NCBI GenBank assembly: GCA_902472225.1
Contig: CABRNB010000073.1
Coordinates: forward strand, 1-14,670
DNA from: Caccousia sp900752115
GTDB lineage: Bacteria > Bacillota > Clostridia > Oscillospirales > Acutalibacteraceae
DNA length: 14,670 nt
Direction: 5' to 3'
The notes beneath the pieces were generated by a model. The model was not told the DNA's origin. It saw only the letters and a list, made by a program, of their open reading frames with translations, and did not search any database. Shown here piece by piece: positions 1 to 6,269 of this stretch (its first letter is position 1; the number at the start of each line of letters is the position of its first letter). A program made the translations under genes and the position numbers.

Positions 1-1313
1 CACGGATAGCCGCCGAGACGCATAGTGCCTCCCTTCGGCAGATTGCCGCGCTGATCCGGCATCAAATCGATAACGGCCTGCTCGGAAGCGGGCGCGAACT
101 CACGCGAATGAGCCTCCGCCAGTCCGGCACAGTCGCGTGCAAACTCAATGACGGCAATCTGCATGCCGAGACAGATTCCGAAGTACGGCACACCGTTCTC
201 CCGTGCGTAACGGGCCGCGGCGATCATTCCTTCAATCCCGCGCTCGCCGAAACCTCCCGGAACAAGAATGCCGTCGGCGCCAGCGAGTACTTTGGCAGGC
301 TCCTGCGTCTCAAGCAGCTCAGACTCCACCCACTTGAGGTTCACCCGCACGCCGTTTTCATAACCGCCGTGGCGCAATGCCTCTGCAACAGAAAGATAGG
401 CGTCGTGAAGCTGGGTGTACTTGCCGACAATGGCAACCGTCACGCTCTTTTCCGCATTGGCAATCCGCTCGCACAGCGCCCGCCAGTCCGCGAGAGCGGG
501 CTCCGGAGCATCAAATCCGAGACGTTTGCAGACAATCGCGTCGAGACCGGCCTCATGAAGCATCAGCGGCACGTCATAAAGACTGCCGAGCGTCTGGTTC
601 TCCACCACGCAATCCGGTTCGACGTCGCAGAACAGAGCGATCTTCTGCCGGATGCCGTCCTCGAGCGGCTCATCGCACCGGGCAATAATCACATCCGGCA
701 TGATGCCCATGCCCTGCAGCTCGCGCACCGAATGCTGTGCGGGTTTTGTTTTGTGCTCGCCGGAGCATTTGAGATACGGAACCAGGACGACGTGGAGAAA
801 CAGGCAGTTGTGCCGCCCGATTTCCCGGGAAATCTGCCGGATGGCCTCCAGAAACGGCTGGCTCTCAATATCGCCGATTGTTCCTCCAATTTCCGTAATC
901 ACAACATCCGCGTCCGTGTATTTGCCGAGACCGTAAACAAACTCCTTGATCTCCCCTGTCACGTGCGGGATCACCTGCACGGTGCTGCCGAGGTATTCAC
1001 CGCGGCGCTCCTTGTTCAGCACATTCCAATATACGCGACCCGACGTCAAATTGGAAAGCTTGTTGAGATTCTCGTCAATAAAGCGTTCATAGTGCCCCAG
1101 ATCGAGGTCCGTCTCCGCACCGTCCTCCGTAACGAACACCTCGCCGTGCTGGTACGGACTCATTGTACCGGGATCGACATTCATATACGGGTCCAGCTTC
1201 TGCGCCGCAACGCGCAGGCCGCGCGCCTTGAGCAAACGGCCGAGTGAGGCGGCCGAAATCCCCTTTCCGAGCCCTGAAACAACGCCGCCCGTCACAAAAA
1301 TATATTTTGCCAT
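1..1313 (-). CDS. pyrG: CTP synthase (glutamine-hydrolysing), 3' end cut off by window edge
   Basis: CTP synthase makes CTP from UTP, ATP and glutamine-derived ammonia, the last step of de novo pyrimidine nucleotide synthesis, in the cytoplasm. The N-terminus reads MAKYIFVTGGVVSGLGKG, the diagnostic synthetase-domain start with the ATP loop around residues 13-18. Further on are the conserved DPYMNVDPGTMSP and GEVFVTEDGAETDLDLGHYE blocks and EIGGTIGDIES. The class I glutaminase domain follows, with GGFGERG and the nucleophile elbow GICLGMQ; the catalytic Cys is residue 381, very close to its place in E. coli. The window ends after about 437 of roughly 535 residues, so the His/Glu of the triad lie outside. 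Start is ATG 1311-1313 with GGAGG ten bases upstream. It lies 104 bases downstream of asnB on the same strand. Identity is very secure. Confidence 0.97.
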   Translation of the reverse strand, partial: MAKYIFVTGGVVSGLGKGISAASLGRLLKARGLRVAAQKLDPYMNVDPGTMSPYQHGEVFVTEDGAETDLDLGHYERFIDENLNKLSNLTSGRVYWNVLNKERRGEYLGSTVQVIPHVTGEIKEFVYGLGKYTDADVVITEIGGTIGDIESQPFLEAIRQISREIGRHNCLFLHVVLVPYLKCSGEHKTKPAQHSVRELQGMGIMPDVIIARCDEPLEDGIRQKIALFCDVEPDCVVENQTLGSLYDVPLMLHEAGLDAIVCKRLGFDAPEPALADWRALCERIANAEKSVTVAIVGKYTQLHDAYLSVAEALRHGGYENGVRVNLKWVESELLETQEPAKVLAGADGILVPGGFGERGIEGMIAAARYARENGVPYFGICLGMQIAVIEFARDCAGLAEAHSREFAPASEQAVIDLMPDQRGNLPKGGTMRLGGYP

Positions 1314-1338
1314 ACGATTCTTTCCTCCGATCGCTTCG

Positions 1339-1368
1339 CGCGTCCTCCCCGAAACCGAGGAGGACGCG
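1339..1368 (-). other. Perfect 10-bp inverted repeat in the asnB-pyrG gap
   Basis: CGCGTCCTCC at 1339-1348 pairs perfectly with GGAGGACGCG at 1359-1368 around a 10-base loop. It lies about 25 bases before the pyrG start and about 50 bases after the asnB stop. No T-run follows on either strand, so it does not look like a simple intrinsic terminator. It may be an mRNA processing or stability hairpin, or part of a pyrG leader. The arm GGAGGACGCG resembles a ribosome site, but the pairing would hide it. Confidence 0.5.
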
Positions 1369-1417
1369 GAACTGTATTCTGCTGTTTTCTCCCGGAATAA
1401 AGGAGCCTATAAAGGTA

Positions 1418-3001
1418 TTATTTCCCGCTGTCTCCGTAATTCTTCAGAACGCGCGCAGATGGATCGTCAACGCGGCATCCTTCCCACTCCGGATTCGGCA
1501 TCCAGAAGCCGGGAATCATATCGCCCTGGCCGGAATAATACCGCTCAAAAATCCGGCGATACAGCAGCGATTCCTTTGTAAACGGCGGGAACGGCGTGAA
1601 AGCGGAGCAGGCATCGCGCCATGCGTCTCCGGGGTAACGTCTCTCGGCATACGCTTTGAGATCATCCACCATGCTGTGGCCGACAGCGTCGCTGAACGCC
1701 GCTTTTTCACGCCACAGGATTTCCTCCGGAAGCCAGTCGCCCTCAAACGCCTTGCGGAGCAGATACTTGCCCTTCCCATACCGGTTCATTTTAAGCTCCG
1801 GATCGATGCTCATAACATAGCGGACAAATTCCAGATCCCCAAACGGAACGCGCGCCTCAATCGAATTATCGGCGATACAGCGGTCGGCCCGCAGAACGTC
1901 GTACGCGTACAGCTCGCGGACGCGTTTGCAGCTCTCCTCCTGGAACGCCTCGGCCGAAGGAGCAAAATCAGTATACTTGTAGCCGAAAAGCTCATCGGAA
2001 ACCTCGCCCGTGAGCAGAACGCGCACATCCGTATGCCGGCGAATCTCACGGCAGAGCAGATACATTCCCATACTCGCCCGGATCGTCGTGATGTCGTAGG
2101 TTCCGAGGCGTGAAATCACTTCGGGGAGCGCCTCCTCCACCATTTCCGGCGTCATGTAGAATTCCGTATGCTCCGCGCCGAGATAATCGGCGACCTGGCG
2201 CGCGTATTTAAGATCAATGGCGTCCTTCTCCATCCCCACGGCAAAGGTGCGGATTGGCTTTTTGCTCTGCTTCGCCGCAATCGCACAGACAAGCGAACTG
2301 TCCAGACCTCCCGAAAGCAGAAAGCCGAGCGGCGCGTCGGCGTCCAGGCGCTTTTCCACCGCCGCAATCAGGCGCTCCCGAATGCCGCGCAGCATCGCGT
2401 CCCCCTGATCGGGGCAGGGCACGTCAAAAGCGGCCGGATCGCGGTAACGGTGAAATTTACCGTCCTGCAAATAGCATCCCGGCGGGAAAGGAAGGATTTC
2501 ATCCACCCACCCGATCAGGCTGCGCGCCTCGCTCGCAATCGCCAGACCGCCGGATGCGCTGTAGCCGTAAAACAGCGGACGAATTCCGATGGGATCACGG
2601 GCTGCAACGACGCCCCCTGTTTCCCCGTCGTAGATCACGCAGGCGAATTCCGCGTCCAAACGGCGGAACATATCCGTTCCATATTCGCGGTAAAGCGGCA
2701 GAATCAGCTCGCAGTCAGAGCCGCTCTGAAAAACATAACCTTTATCCTCAAGCTCCCGCTTCATCGGCCGGAATCCGTACAATTCGCCGTTGCACACTGC
2801 AAAGCTGCCGTGAAGGCAGAAGGGCTGCATCCCCTCCGGGGTCAGACCCATAATGGCAAGACGCTGAAATCCAAGAAAACCGCCGTGCGGAAGAGCTACT
2901 ATTTTTGAATCGTCAGGTCCTCTTTCCTGCGTTCTGGCCAAATAAGCGTCAAACTCCTCCCGTGAGAGGTCCGTCCCAAAGTAAGCTAACACCGTACACA
3001 T
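1418..3001 (-). CDS. asnB: Asparagine synthase (glutamine-hydrolysing)
   Basis: This enzyme amidates aspartate to asparagine with ATP and ammonia from glutamine. I place the start at ATG 2999-3001 because the class II glutaminase nucleophile must be Cys2, and this start gives MCTVLAYFG; an ATG three codons upstream, or a longer frame to 3082, would bury it. AAAGGA lies 11 bases upstream. The protein is 527 residues, near the 554 of E. coli AsnB. Glutaminase motifs are RGPDD (27-31), QRLAI (46-50), NGE (71-73) and GSDCE (94-98). The synthetase PP-loop SGGLDSS is at 230-236, followed by LLTGEVSDELFGYKY. It is upstream of pyrG on the same strand and downstream of a terminator that follows sigE. 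No promoter is obvious between that terminator and this gene. Confidence 0.95.
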   Translation of the reverse strand: MCTVLAYFGTDLSREEFDAYLARTQERGPDDSKIVALPHGGFLGFQRLAIMGLTPEGMQPFCLHGSFAVCNGELYGFRPMKRELEDKGYVFQSGSDCELILPLYREYGTDMFRRLDAEFACVIYDGETGGVVAARDPIGIRPLFYGYSASGGLAIASEARSLIGWVDEILPFPPGCYLQDGKFHRYRDPAAFDVPCPDQGDAMLRGIRERLIAAVEKRLDADAPLGFLLSGGLDSSLVCAIAAKQSKKPIRTFAVGMEKDAIDLKYARQVADYLGAEHTEFYMTPEMVEEALPEVISRLGTYDITTIRASMGMYLLCREIRRHTDVRVLLTGEVSDELFGYKYTDFAPSAEAFQEESCKRVRELYAYDVLRADRCIADNSIEARVPFGDLEFVRYVMSIDPELKMNRYGKGKYLLRKAFEGDWLPEEILWREKAAFSDAVGHSMVDDLKAYAERRYPGDAWRDACSAFTPFPPFTKESLLYRRIFERYYSGQGDMIPGFWMPNPEWEGCRVDDPSARVLKNYGDSGK

Positions 3002-3078
3002 AAGATCCATCGTCCTTTCTTCCCATTTGCTTTCCGATCCCACCGCTTCAACACCGCCGGCGGCACGGCCCAAAAGCG

Positions 3079-3144
3079 TCAATTACCAGACTGGACGGGG
3101 AAAAAGGCCGGTTTTTCATCCTTCCGCTTCATGTTCCACCGCAT
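3079..3144 (-). CDS. Possible 21-residue small ORF upstream of asnB
   Basis: An ATG at 3142-3144 follows a full AAGGAGG ribosome site by seven bases and opens a 21-codon frame beginning MRWNMKRKDEK and ending VQSGN, with TGA at 3079-3081. It sits between the 3168-3210 terminator and asnB, whose start is 77 bases downstream. The peptide is basic in its first half and has no membrane segment. It contains two Asn codons, one of them the last sense codon, but no Asn run as in classic leader peptides. It could be a leader peptide of asnB, a short protein, or only a chance frame behind a purine-rich stretch. I do not recognise the peptide. Confidence 0.3.
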   Translation of the reverse strand: MRWNMKRKDEKPAFFPVQSGN

Positions 3145-3167
3145 GGGGATTCCTCCTTCGGCAGGCA

Positions 3168-3210
3168 TAAAAAAAGCGTCCGCGAGAGCCGTTTCCGGCT
3201 TCGCGGACGC
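3168..3210 (-). terminator. Strong intrinsic terminator between sigE and asnB
   Basis: Arms GCGTCCGCGA (3176-3185) and TCGCGGACGC (3201-3210) pair perfectly. After one bulged base, AGCC (3187-3190) pairs with GGCT (3197-3200), leaving a six-base loop. Seven T residues follow on the minus strand (3175-3169). It is well placed to end the spoIIGA-sigE transcript, but it also lies just downstream of a perfect TATAAT at 3236-3241, so it could act as an attenuator for asnB. Confidence 0.9.
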
Positions 3211-3235
3211 CTTTGTCCTGCATTAAGCTGTATTT

Positions 3236-3265
3236 ATTATATCCGATCCATTCCCTCCTCTGCAA
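3236..3265 (-). promoter_or_regulatory. Candidate sigma-A promoter just before the sigE-asnB terminator
   Basis: On the minus strand TATAAT (3241-3236) is a perfect -10. TTGCAG (3265-3260) lies 18 bases upstream as a weak -35, matching TTGACA at three of six positions. The expected start would fall near 3229, only about 20 bases before the terminator hairpin. It could drive a short leader into the terminator, or be a chance match in an AT-rich patch after sigE. Confidence 0.4.
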
Positions 3266-3330
3266 GCCTATTTTGCAAAAACTTTCCTCCCTTCCTGCAG
3301 AAAATTATAGAAAGATCCGCCAAACCCCGG

Positions 3331-4059
3331 TTATCCCACACGCTCGAGATCATGACGGAGGCGCTCGATAATACGCTTTTCCAGGCGAGATATGTAAGAT
3401 TGTGAAATACCGAGCGTATCGGCCACCTCCTTCTGCGTGTGCTCGCGCCTGCGCCCGAGACCAAAGCGAAGCTCCATGATTTTCTTCTCCCGCGCAGGCA
3501 GACGGGACACCGCCGCAAGCAGCAGGCTGCGTTCCACCTCCTGTTCAATTCCGACATTGACGGCATCCTGTTCGCTGCCCAAAACGTCGGAGAGAAGAAG
3601 CTCGTTGCCGTCCCAGTCCACATTGAGGGGGTCGTCAATCGAAACCTCATTGCGAAGCTGCGAGGTCTTGCGCAGAAACATCAGAATTTCATTTTCAATA
3701 CAGCGTGAGGCGTAGGTGGCGAGCTTGATGTTCCGCTCCGGGCAAAAGGTGTTGACTGCCTTGATAAGGCCGATGGTTCCGATGGAAATGAGATCCTCCA
3801 TCCCAGCATTGCTCGATTCAAATTTCTTGGCAATATACACCACGAGACGCAGGTTGTGAGTGATCAGCGGTTCCCGCGCATCTTCTGCTCCCTCGCGGAT
3901 ACGCTGCATAATCGCCGCTTCCTCCGCGTGGGTCAGAGGGGGCGGAAGCGTCTCCGGGCCGTTGATATAATGGACGCCCTCCGACAAACCGGCCCGCGCA
4001 AAGAGACGCAGCAGGCGAAGACGAACCGCGTGAAGCCACATCGAAAACAGAGCTTTCAT
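3331..4059 (-). CDS. sigE: Sporulation sigma factor SigE, pro-sequence form
   Basis: SigE is the early mother-cell sigma factor of sporulation, made as an inactive membrane-associated precursor. The 242 residues match the family length (239 in B. subtilis). The sequence carries the family hallmarks ETLPPPLT, NLRLVVYIAKKFE, EDLISIGTIGLIKAVNTF, KLATYASRCIENEI, DPLNVDWDGNELLLSDVLG, IMELRFGLG and ISQSYISRLEKRII. These cover region 2 (about 70-130) and the region 4 helix-turn-helix near the end. The first 27 or so residues form a basic, amphipathic pro-sequence beginning MKALFSMWLHAVRL. ATG 4057-4059 is chosen because it gives this pro-sequence and has AAGGAGGGG just upstream. The frame stays open to 4245 but the extra part overlaps spoIIGA. 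The ribosome site can pair with upstream sequence. sigG is not next to it. Confidence 0.97.
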   Translation of the reverse strand: MKALFSMWLHAVRLRLLRLFARAGLSEGVHYINGPETLPPPLTHAEEAAIMQRIREGAEDAREPLITHNLRLVVYIAKKFESSNAGMEDLISIGTIGLIKAVNTFCPERNIKLATYASRCIENEILMFLRKTSQLRNEVSIDDPLNVDWDGNELLLSDVLGSEQDAVNVGIEQEVERSLLLAAVSRLPAREKKIMELRFGLGRRREHTQKEVADTLGISQSYISRLEKRIIERLRHDLERVG

Positions 4060-4067
4060 ATATCCCC

Positions 4068-4116
4068 TCCTTGCCGCTGCCGGAGAAGCGGCGTCCCCTA
4101 CGGCCTCCGGCAAGGA
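4068..4116 (-). promoter_or_regulatory. Hairpin that could cover the sigE ribosome-binding site
   Basis: In the 77-base gap between spoIIGA and sigE, TCCTTGC (minus-strand reading, 4116-4110) pairs with GCAAGGA (4074-4068), which is the first half of the sigE AAGGAGGGG site. Inside it, CGGAG pairs with CTCCG (4109-4105 with 4085-4081), with a six-base bulge and a 19-base loop. A structure like this could lower sigE translation or couple it to spoIIGA. This is read by eye; no folding energy was computed. Confidence 0.45.
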
Positions 4117-4136
4117 TCCGGCCCGGGACATTTCCC

Positions 4137-4946
4137 TCACTCGAGGAGAGACGGATGCAAAAGAGCACTGAACTCCCCCTGTGAAACAGGCTGTGCGCTG
4201 ACGGCAAGGTATGCCTGCGGCGGCTTCGTAACCCGGCCCGCGCATTCGATCACAAGATCGTCCGGACGAAAAGCCCGCAGCAGTCCGCTTCCGGAGACGG
4301 TATGGAACGGAACAAGGCGGCAGCCCTCCTCCTCACGGGGAATCAGAGGAGCAATTGCCGCAGCGTCCGCCACGATCACCGGCGCACCGGAAAACGGCTC
4401 CGTCAGGCTGTTGCCCGTGTCGACACGGGCGGAAAACGTGACGCTCGCCTCCCCGCGCGTCGCAGTGACGCGGCACAGCAGAGCCCGCGGCGCTTCCCTG
4501 CCCGTCAGCCTCTGGAGGAGACGCACCGCGCCATAGGCCAGCACAGTGGCCGCCAGAAACACAAGGGGTGAAATATCAAAATAAACAACAGAATTTCGGA
4601 TTAAAATCCCCTGTGCCGACGTCAGGTACCAGAAAACCAGAAGAAAACCCGCAAACGCAAAGCTGACCAGATAAAAAGCTGTCACCGTACGCAGAAGCAG
4701 CTTTGGCGTACGCACCGGAAAAGCCGCAAGCACAATCACCGCCGAGGCCGCCAGCCGGCACAGCAGCGCGAGAATATTAGGCATCGGCACAAGAATAACA
4801 AGCGAGTAGGCCGCACCGATCGCGGCTCCCGCGAGAATCCGCAGCCGCCGCACGGAAATTCGGAGGAATTTCGCCACGGAGAGCAGAAGAAAATAATTGA
4901 TGAACAGGTTCAGTCCCAGCAAAACATCAACATACACCACCTGCAC
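4137..4946 (-). CDS. spoIIGA: Sigma-E processing aspartyl protease SpoIIGA
   Basis: SpoIIGA is a membrane-embedded aspartic protease that cleaves pro-SigE to active SigE in the mother cell after a signal from the forespore. The first half is highly hydrophobic, with about five membrane segments up to residue 145, starting QVVYVDVLLGLNLFINYFLL. The soluble C-terminal half carries DTGNSLTEPFSG at 176-187, the aspartic-protease motif of this family, close to the catalytic Asp183 of B. subtilis. I choose GTG 4944-4946 (269 residues): AAGGGGG lies seven bases upstream and membrane segment 1 then begins at once, as in relatives. An ATG at 4992-4994 would add a charged 16-residue tail with a poor ribosome site. 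It precedes sigE by 77 bases. It is somewhat shorter than the 309-residue B. subtilis protein. Confidence 0.93.
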   Translation of the reverse strand: MQVVYVDVLLGLNLFINYFLLLSVAKFLRISVRRLRILAGAAIGAAYSLVILVPMPNILALLCRLAASAVIVLAAFPVRTPKLLLRTVTAFYLVSFAFAGFLLVFWYLTSAQGILIRNSVVYFDISPLVFLAATVLAYGAVRLLQRLTGREAPRALLCRVTATRGEASVTFSARVDTGNSLTEPFSGAPVIVADAAAIAPLIPREEEGCRLVPFHTVSGSGLLRAFRPDDLVIECAGRVTKPPQAYLAVSAQPVSQGEFSALLHPSLLE

Positions 4947-5054
4947 CGTGATTCCCCCTTGCTCAGCCCTGAAGCTTCTCCTGCCCTCATCCATTTTTCC
5001 GCCTTGTTCCGCGGCTGACGGGAAATCAAAGGATCGGAGGAAGCCGTCCTCCTT

Positions 5055-5088
5055 ATTATAGGAGCGGGACAGGCGAGGTTTCTGTCAC
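5055..5088 (-). promoter_or_regulatory. spoIIG promoter with 22-bp spacer
   Basis: On the minus strand TATAAT (5060-5055) is a perfect -10. The only good -35-like hexamer is GTGACA (5088-5083), five of six to TTGACA, exactly 22 bases upstream; nothing -35-like occurs at 17 or 18. The B. subtilis spoIIG promoter is known for a 22-bp spacer and depends on phosphorylated Spo0A. I find no clean TGTCGAA-type Spo0A box; the nearest is the imperfect TGACAGA overlapping the -35. Confidence 0.65.
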
Positions 5089-5144
5089 AAAAAAGAGCCG
5101 CGCGCAAAATTGACCGGAAATATCCCGTTCAACCTGCGCGCGGC
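5089..5144 (-). terminator. Intrinsic terminator after mazF
   Basis: GCCGCGCGCA (5097-5106) pairs perfectly with TGCGCGCGGC (5135-5144). The 28-base loop holds a further TTGA/TCAA and GG/CC pairing. On the minus strand the stem is followed by TC and six T residues (5094-5089). It begins 17 bases after the mazF stop, and its T-run runs directly into the spoIIG -35 region, so the two elements abut. Confidence 0.88.
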
Positions 5145-5161
5145 CCATGCCGCACAGCCGC

Positions 5162-5530
5162 CTATGTAGCGCGGCGGCCGTTCCCGGCGTCCAATCCGAA
5201 ACTGATGGACAGAGCCTGATCGACTCTTCCCATGCTCCCGGAGTCCAGTCTTCCCATACGTTCCTTCAGACGGTGCTTATCAATGGTGCGCACCTGCTCA
5301 AGAAGAACAATCGAATCGCGGGATAATCCCGTTGTCTGGGAATCGAGCAGAATATGCGTCGGCAGCTTCGCCTTTCCCCGCTGACTGGTGATCGCGGCCG
5401 CAATCACCGTAGGGCTGAAGCGGTTGCCCACATCGTTCTGGACAATCAGCACAGGGCGGACTCCTCCCTGCTCCGAACCAACCACCGGACTCAAGTCGGC
5501 ATAATAAATATCGCCTCTCCGAATAGTCAC
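5162..5530 (-). CDS. mazF: MazF/PemK-family endoribonuclease toxin (EndoA/NdoA type), no adjacent antitoxin
   Basis: MazF cleaves single-stranded RNA at short sequences and is normally held inactive by MazE. The sequence RRGDIYYADLSPVVGSEQGG, then RPVLIVQND, GNRFSPTVIAAAITSQ, AKLPTH and DSIVLLEQVRTIDK is nearly diagnostic for the B. subtilis EndoA branch. With start GTG 5528-5530 (122 residues) the catalytic residues fall at Arg25 and Thr48, as in B. subtilis, and GGAG is ten bases upstream. A GTG at 5537-5539 is possible but only one base from GGAG. The 226-base gap upstream holds a terminator and cannot hold a mazE of normal length, and none is seen downstream. The gene is therefore a single-gene unit flanked by terminators. 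Confidence 0.93.
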   Translation of the reverse strand: MTIRRGDIYYADLSPVVGSEQGGVRPVLIVQNDVGNRFSPTVIAAAITSQRGKAKLPTHILLDSQTTGLSRDSIVLLEQVRTIDKHRLKERMGRLDSGSMGRVDQALSISFGLDAGNGRRAT

Positions 5531-5559
5531 GATTTTCACGCTCCGCTATGCAATAGATT

Positions 5560-5569
5560 CGTTCGAACG
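5560..5569. promoter_or_regulatory. 10-bp palindrome in the mazF leader
   Basis: CGTTCGAACG is a perfect palindrome 30 bases upstream of the mazF start, downstream of the candidate promoter. CTATGCAATAG, another small dyad, lies next to it at 5546-5556. These could be an operator or leader hairpin; they do not match the CGAAC-N4-GTTCG LexA pattern. Function unknown. Confidence 0.3.
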
Positions 5570-5636
5570 TGTTATTATTTTTGTCTGATCTCTTTTCGTT
5601 TATGCGGGAACGGGATTCTTTTCCCTTCCCTGCTCT

Positions 5637-5666
5637 ATACTATTACCAGCGGCATGCAAATGACAA
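5637..5666 (-). promoter_or_regulatory. Candidate mazF promoter
   Basis: TTGTCA (5666-5661 on the minus strand, five of six to TTGACA) is followed after 18 bases by TAGTAT (5642-5637, four of six). It lies just downstream of the lipoprotein terminator and about 110 bases before mazF, which otherwise has no visible promoter. Confidence 0.4.
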
Positions 5667-5685
5667 TTTTCTCGTATGGCAGTAC

Positions 5686-5731
5686 AAAAGCGCCGCGGCA
5701 ATCCCGGAAAATTCCGGAACAACCGCGGCGC
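5686..5731 (-). terminator. Intrinsic terminator after the lipoprotein gene
   Basis: GCGCCGCGG (5690-5698) pairs perfectly with CCGCGGCGC (5723-5731). Inside, CCGGA (5704-5708) pairs with TCCGG (5713-5717) over AAAT. Four T residues follow on the minus strand (5689-5686). It ends the acpS-nnr-lipoprotein unit 36 bases after the stop. The T-run is short, so some read-through into mazF is possible. Confidence 0.8.
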
Positions 5732-5766
5732 AGCCAATCGAATAATATGCCGATCCAAGAGACGGA

Positions 5767-6246
5767 TTACGCCTCATAATCGAAAAAGCGAACCGTCAGG
5801 TCAATCTGCGGAACCGACAGTTCGCAGAGACGCCCTGTTTCCGGATCGGCCAGTATCGTATAGTTTTTCCCCTCCAGACTGCCCTCAAGCGAATCGGAGG
5901 ATACGCCGCTGAGAGCGCCTTTTCGGTGCAGATCGTCCAGATAACGGTTGAGCTGAACGGCAAAGCAGCTTTCGGGAAGAGGGCAGACATCGCTGACCGC
6001 CTCCAAGCCGGCAGACGTCTGGGAAAAGAACTCCCCCTGCCAGTGGTAACCGATTTCCGGCGTGCGGATGGTCACAACGCCAAGCCCCTGCCGTTCCACA
6101 CGGCATTCGTACGTCTTTCCCGCATACTCTACCGCGGCGGAGCAACGAAACGAGAGCAAAAGCTCCTCCTGCGTGATTTTCTGCTCCGCACAGCCCGGCA
6201 AAAAGCAGCAGAACAGCAGAAGCAGCAGAGCAAGCAGCCTACGCAT
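5767..6246 (-). CDS. Small lipoprotein of unknown function
   Basis: The 159-residue product starts MRRLLALLLLLFCCFLPGC, a signal peptide with two arginines, a leucine core and a lipobox LPGC. Cys19 would be lipidated, anchoring the protein outside the membrane. The rest (TQEELLLSFRCSAAVEYAGK, then GLGVVTIRTPE, GYHWQGEFF, SFDY-like end FFDYEA) has the alternating beta-strand feel of LolA/YdcC-like lipoproteins. That is an impression, not a family match. ATG 6244-6246 has GGGAGGG five bases upstream. It follows nnr by 23 bases on the same strand and is followed by a terminator, so it closes that operon. B. subtilis has the lipoprotein gene ydcC in the equivalent place after acpS, but YdcC is about twice as long. 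Confidence 0.85.
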   Translation of the reverse strand: MRRLLALLLLLFCCFLPGCAEQKITQEELLLSFRCSAAVEYAGKTYECRVERQGLGVVTIRTPEIGYHWQGEFFSQTSAGLEAVSDVCPLPESCFAVQLNRYLDDLHRKGALSGVSSDSLEGSLEGKNYTILADPETGRLCELSVPQIDLTVRFFDYEA

Positions 6247-6269
6247 GCCATCCCTCCCAGAGAGGCGTC

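Noticed and set aside
108..1247. A 379-codon open frame on the plus strand
   Set aside because: It is the antisense of pyrG, whose catalytic motifs are all in place on the minus strand.
1314..1417. GGGC-type CTP-sensing attenuation of pyrG as in B. subtilis
   Set aside because: I see no GGGC start next to a -10, and the inverted repeat present is not followed by T residues.
3002..3082. A longer asnB N-terminus starting at 3082
   Set aside because: It would put 27 residues before the Cys that must be N-terminal for glutaminase activity, and it overlaps the small ORF.
3121..3223. A 35-codon minus-strand frame reading through the sigE-asnB terminator
   Set aside because: It starts six bases from the predicted transcript start with no ribosome site, and the hairpin explains its composition; mentioned only as context for attenuation.
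3002..3240. A T-box leader upstream of asnB
   Set aside because: There is no AGGGTGGNACC-type T-box sequence before the terminator, and only about 20 bases lie between the candidate promoter and the hairpin.
4060..4245. A longer sigE N-terminus starting at 4245
   Set aside because: It would overlap the end of spoIIGA, lacks a ribosome site, and would place a non-conserved tail before the known pro-sequence.
5531..5766. A mazE antitoxin gene upstream of mazF
   Set aside because: No frame of antitoxin size exists: the stretch holds a terminator, a candidate promoter and palindromes, and all frames are broken by stops.
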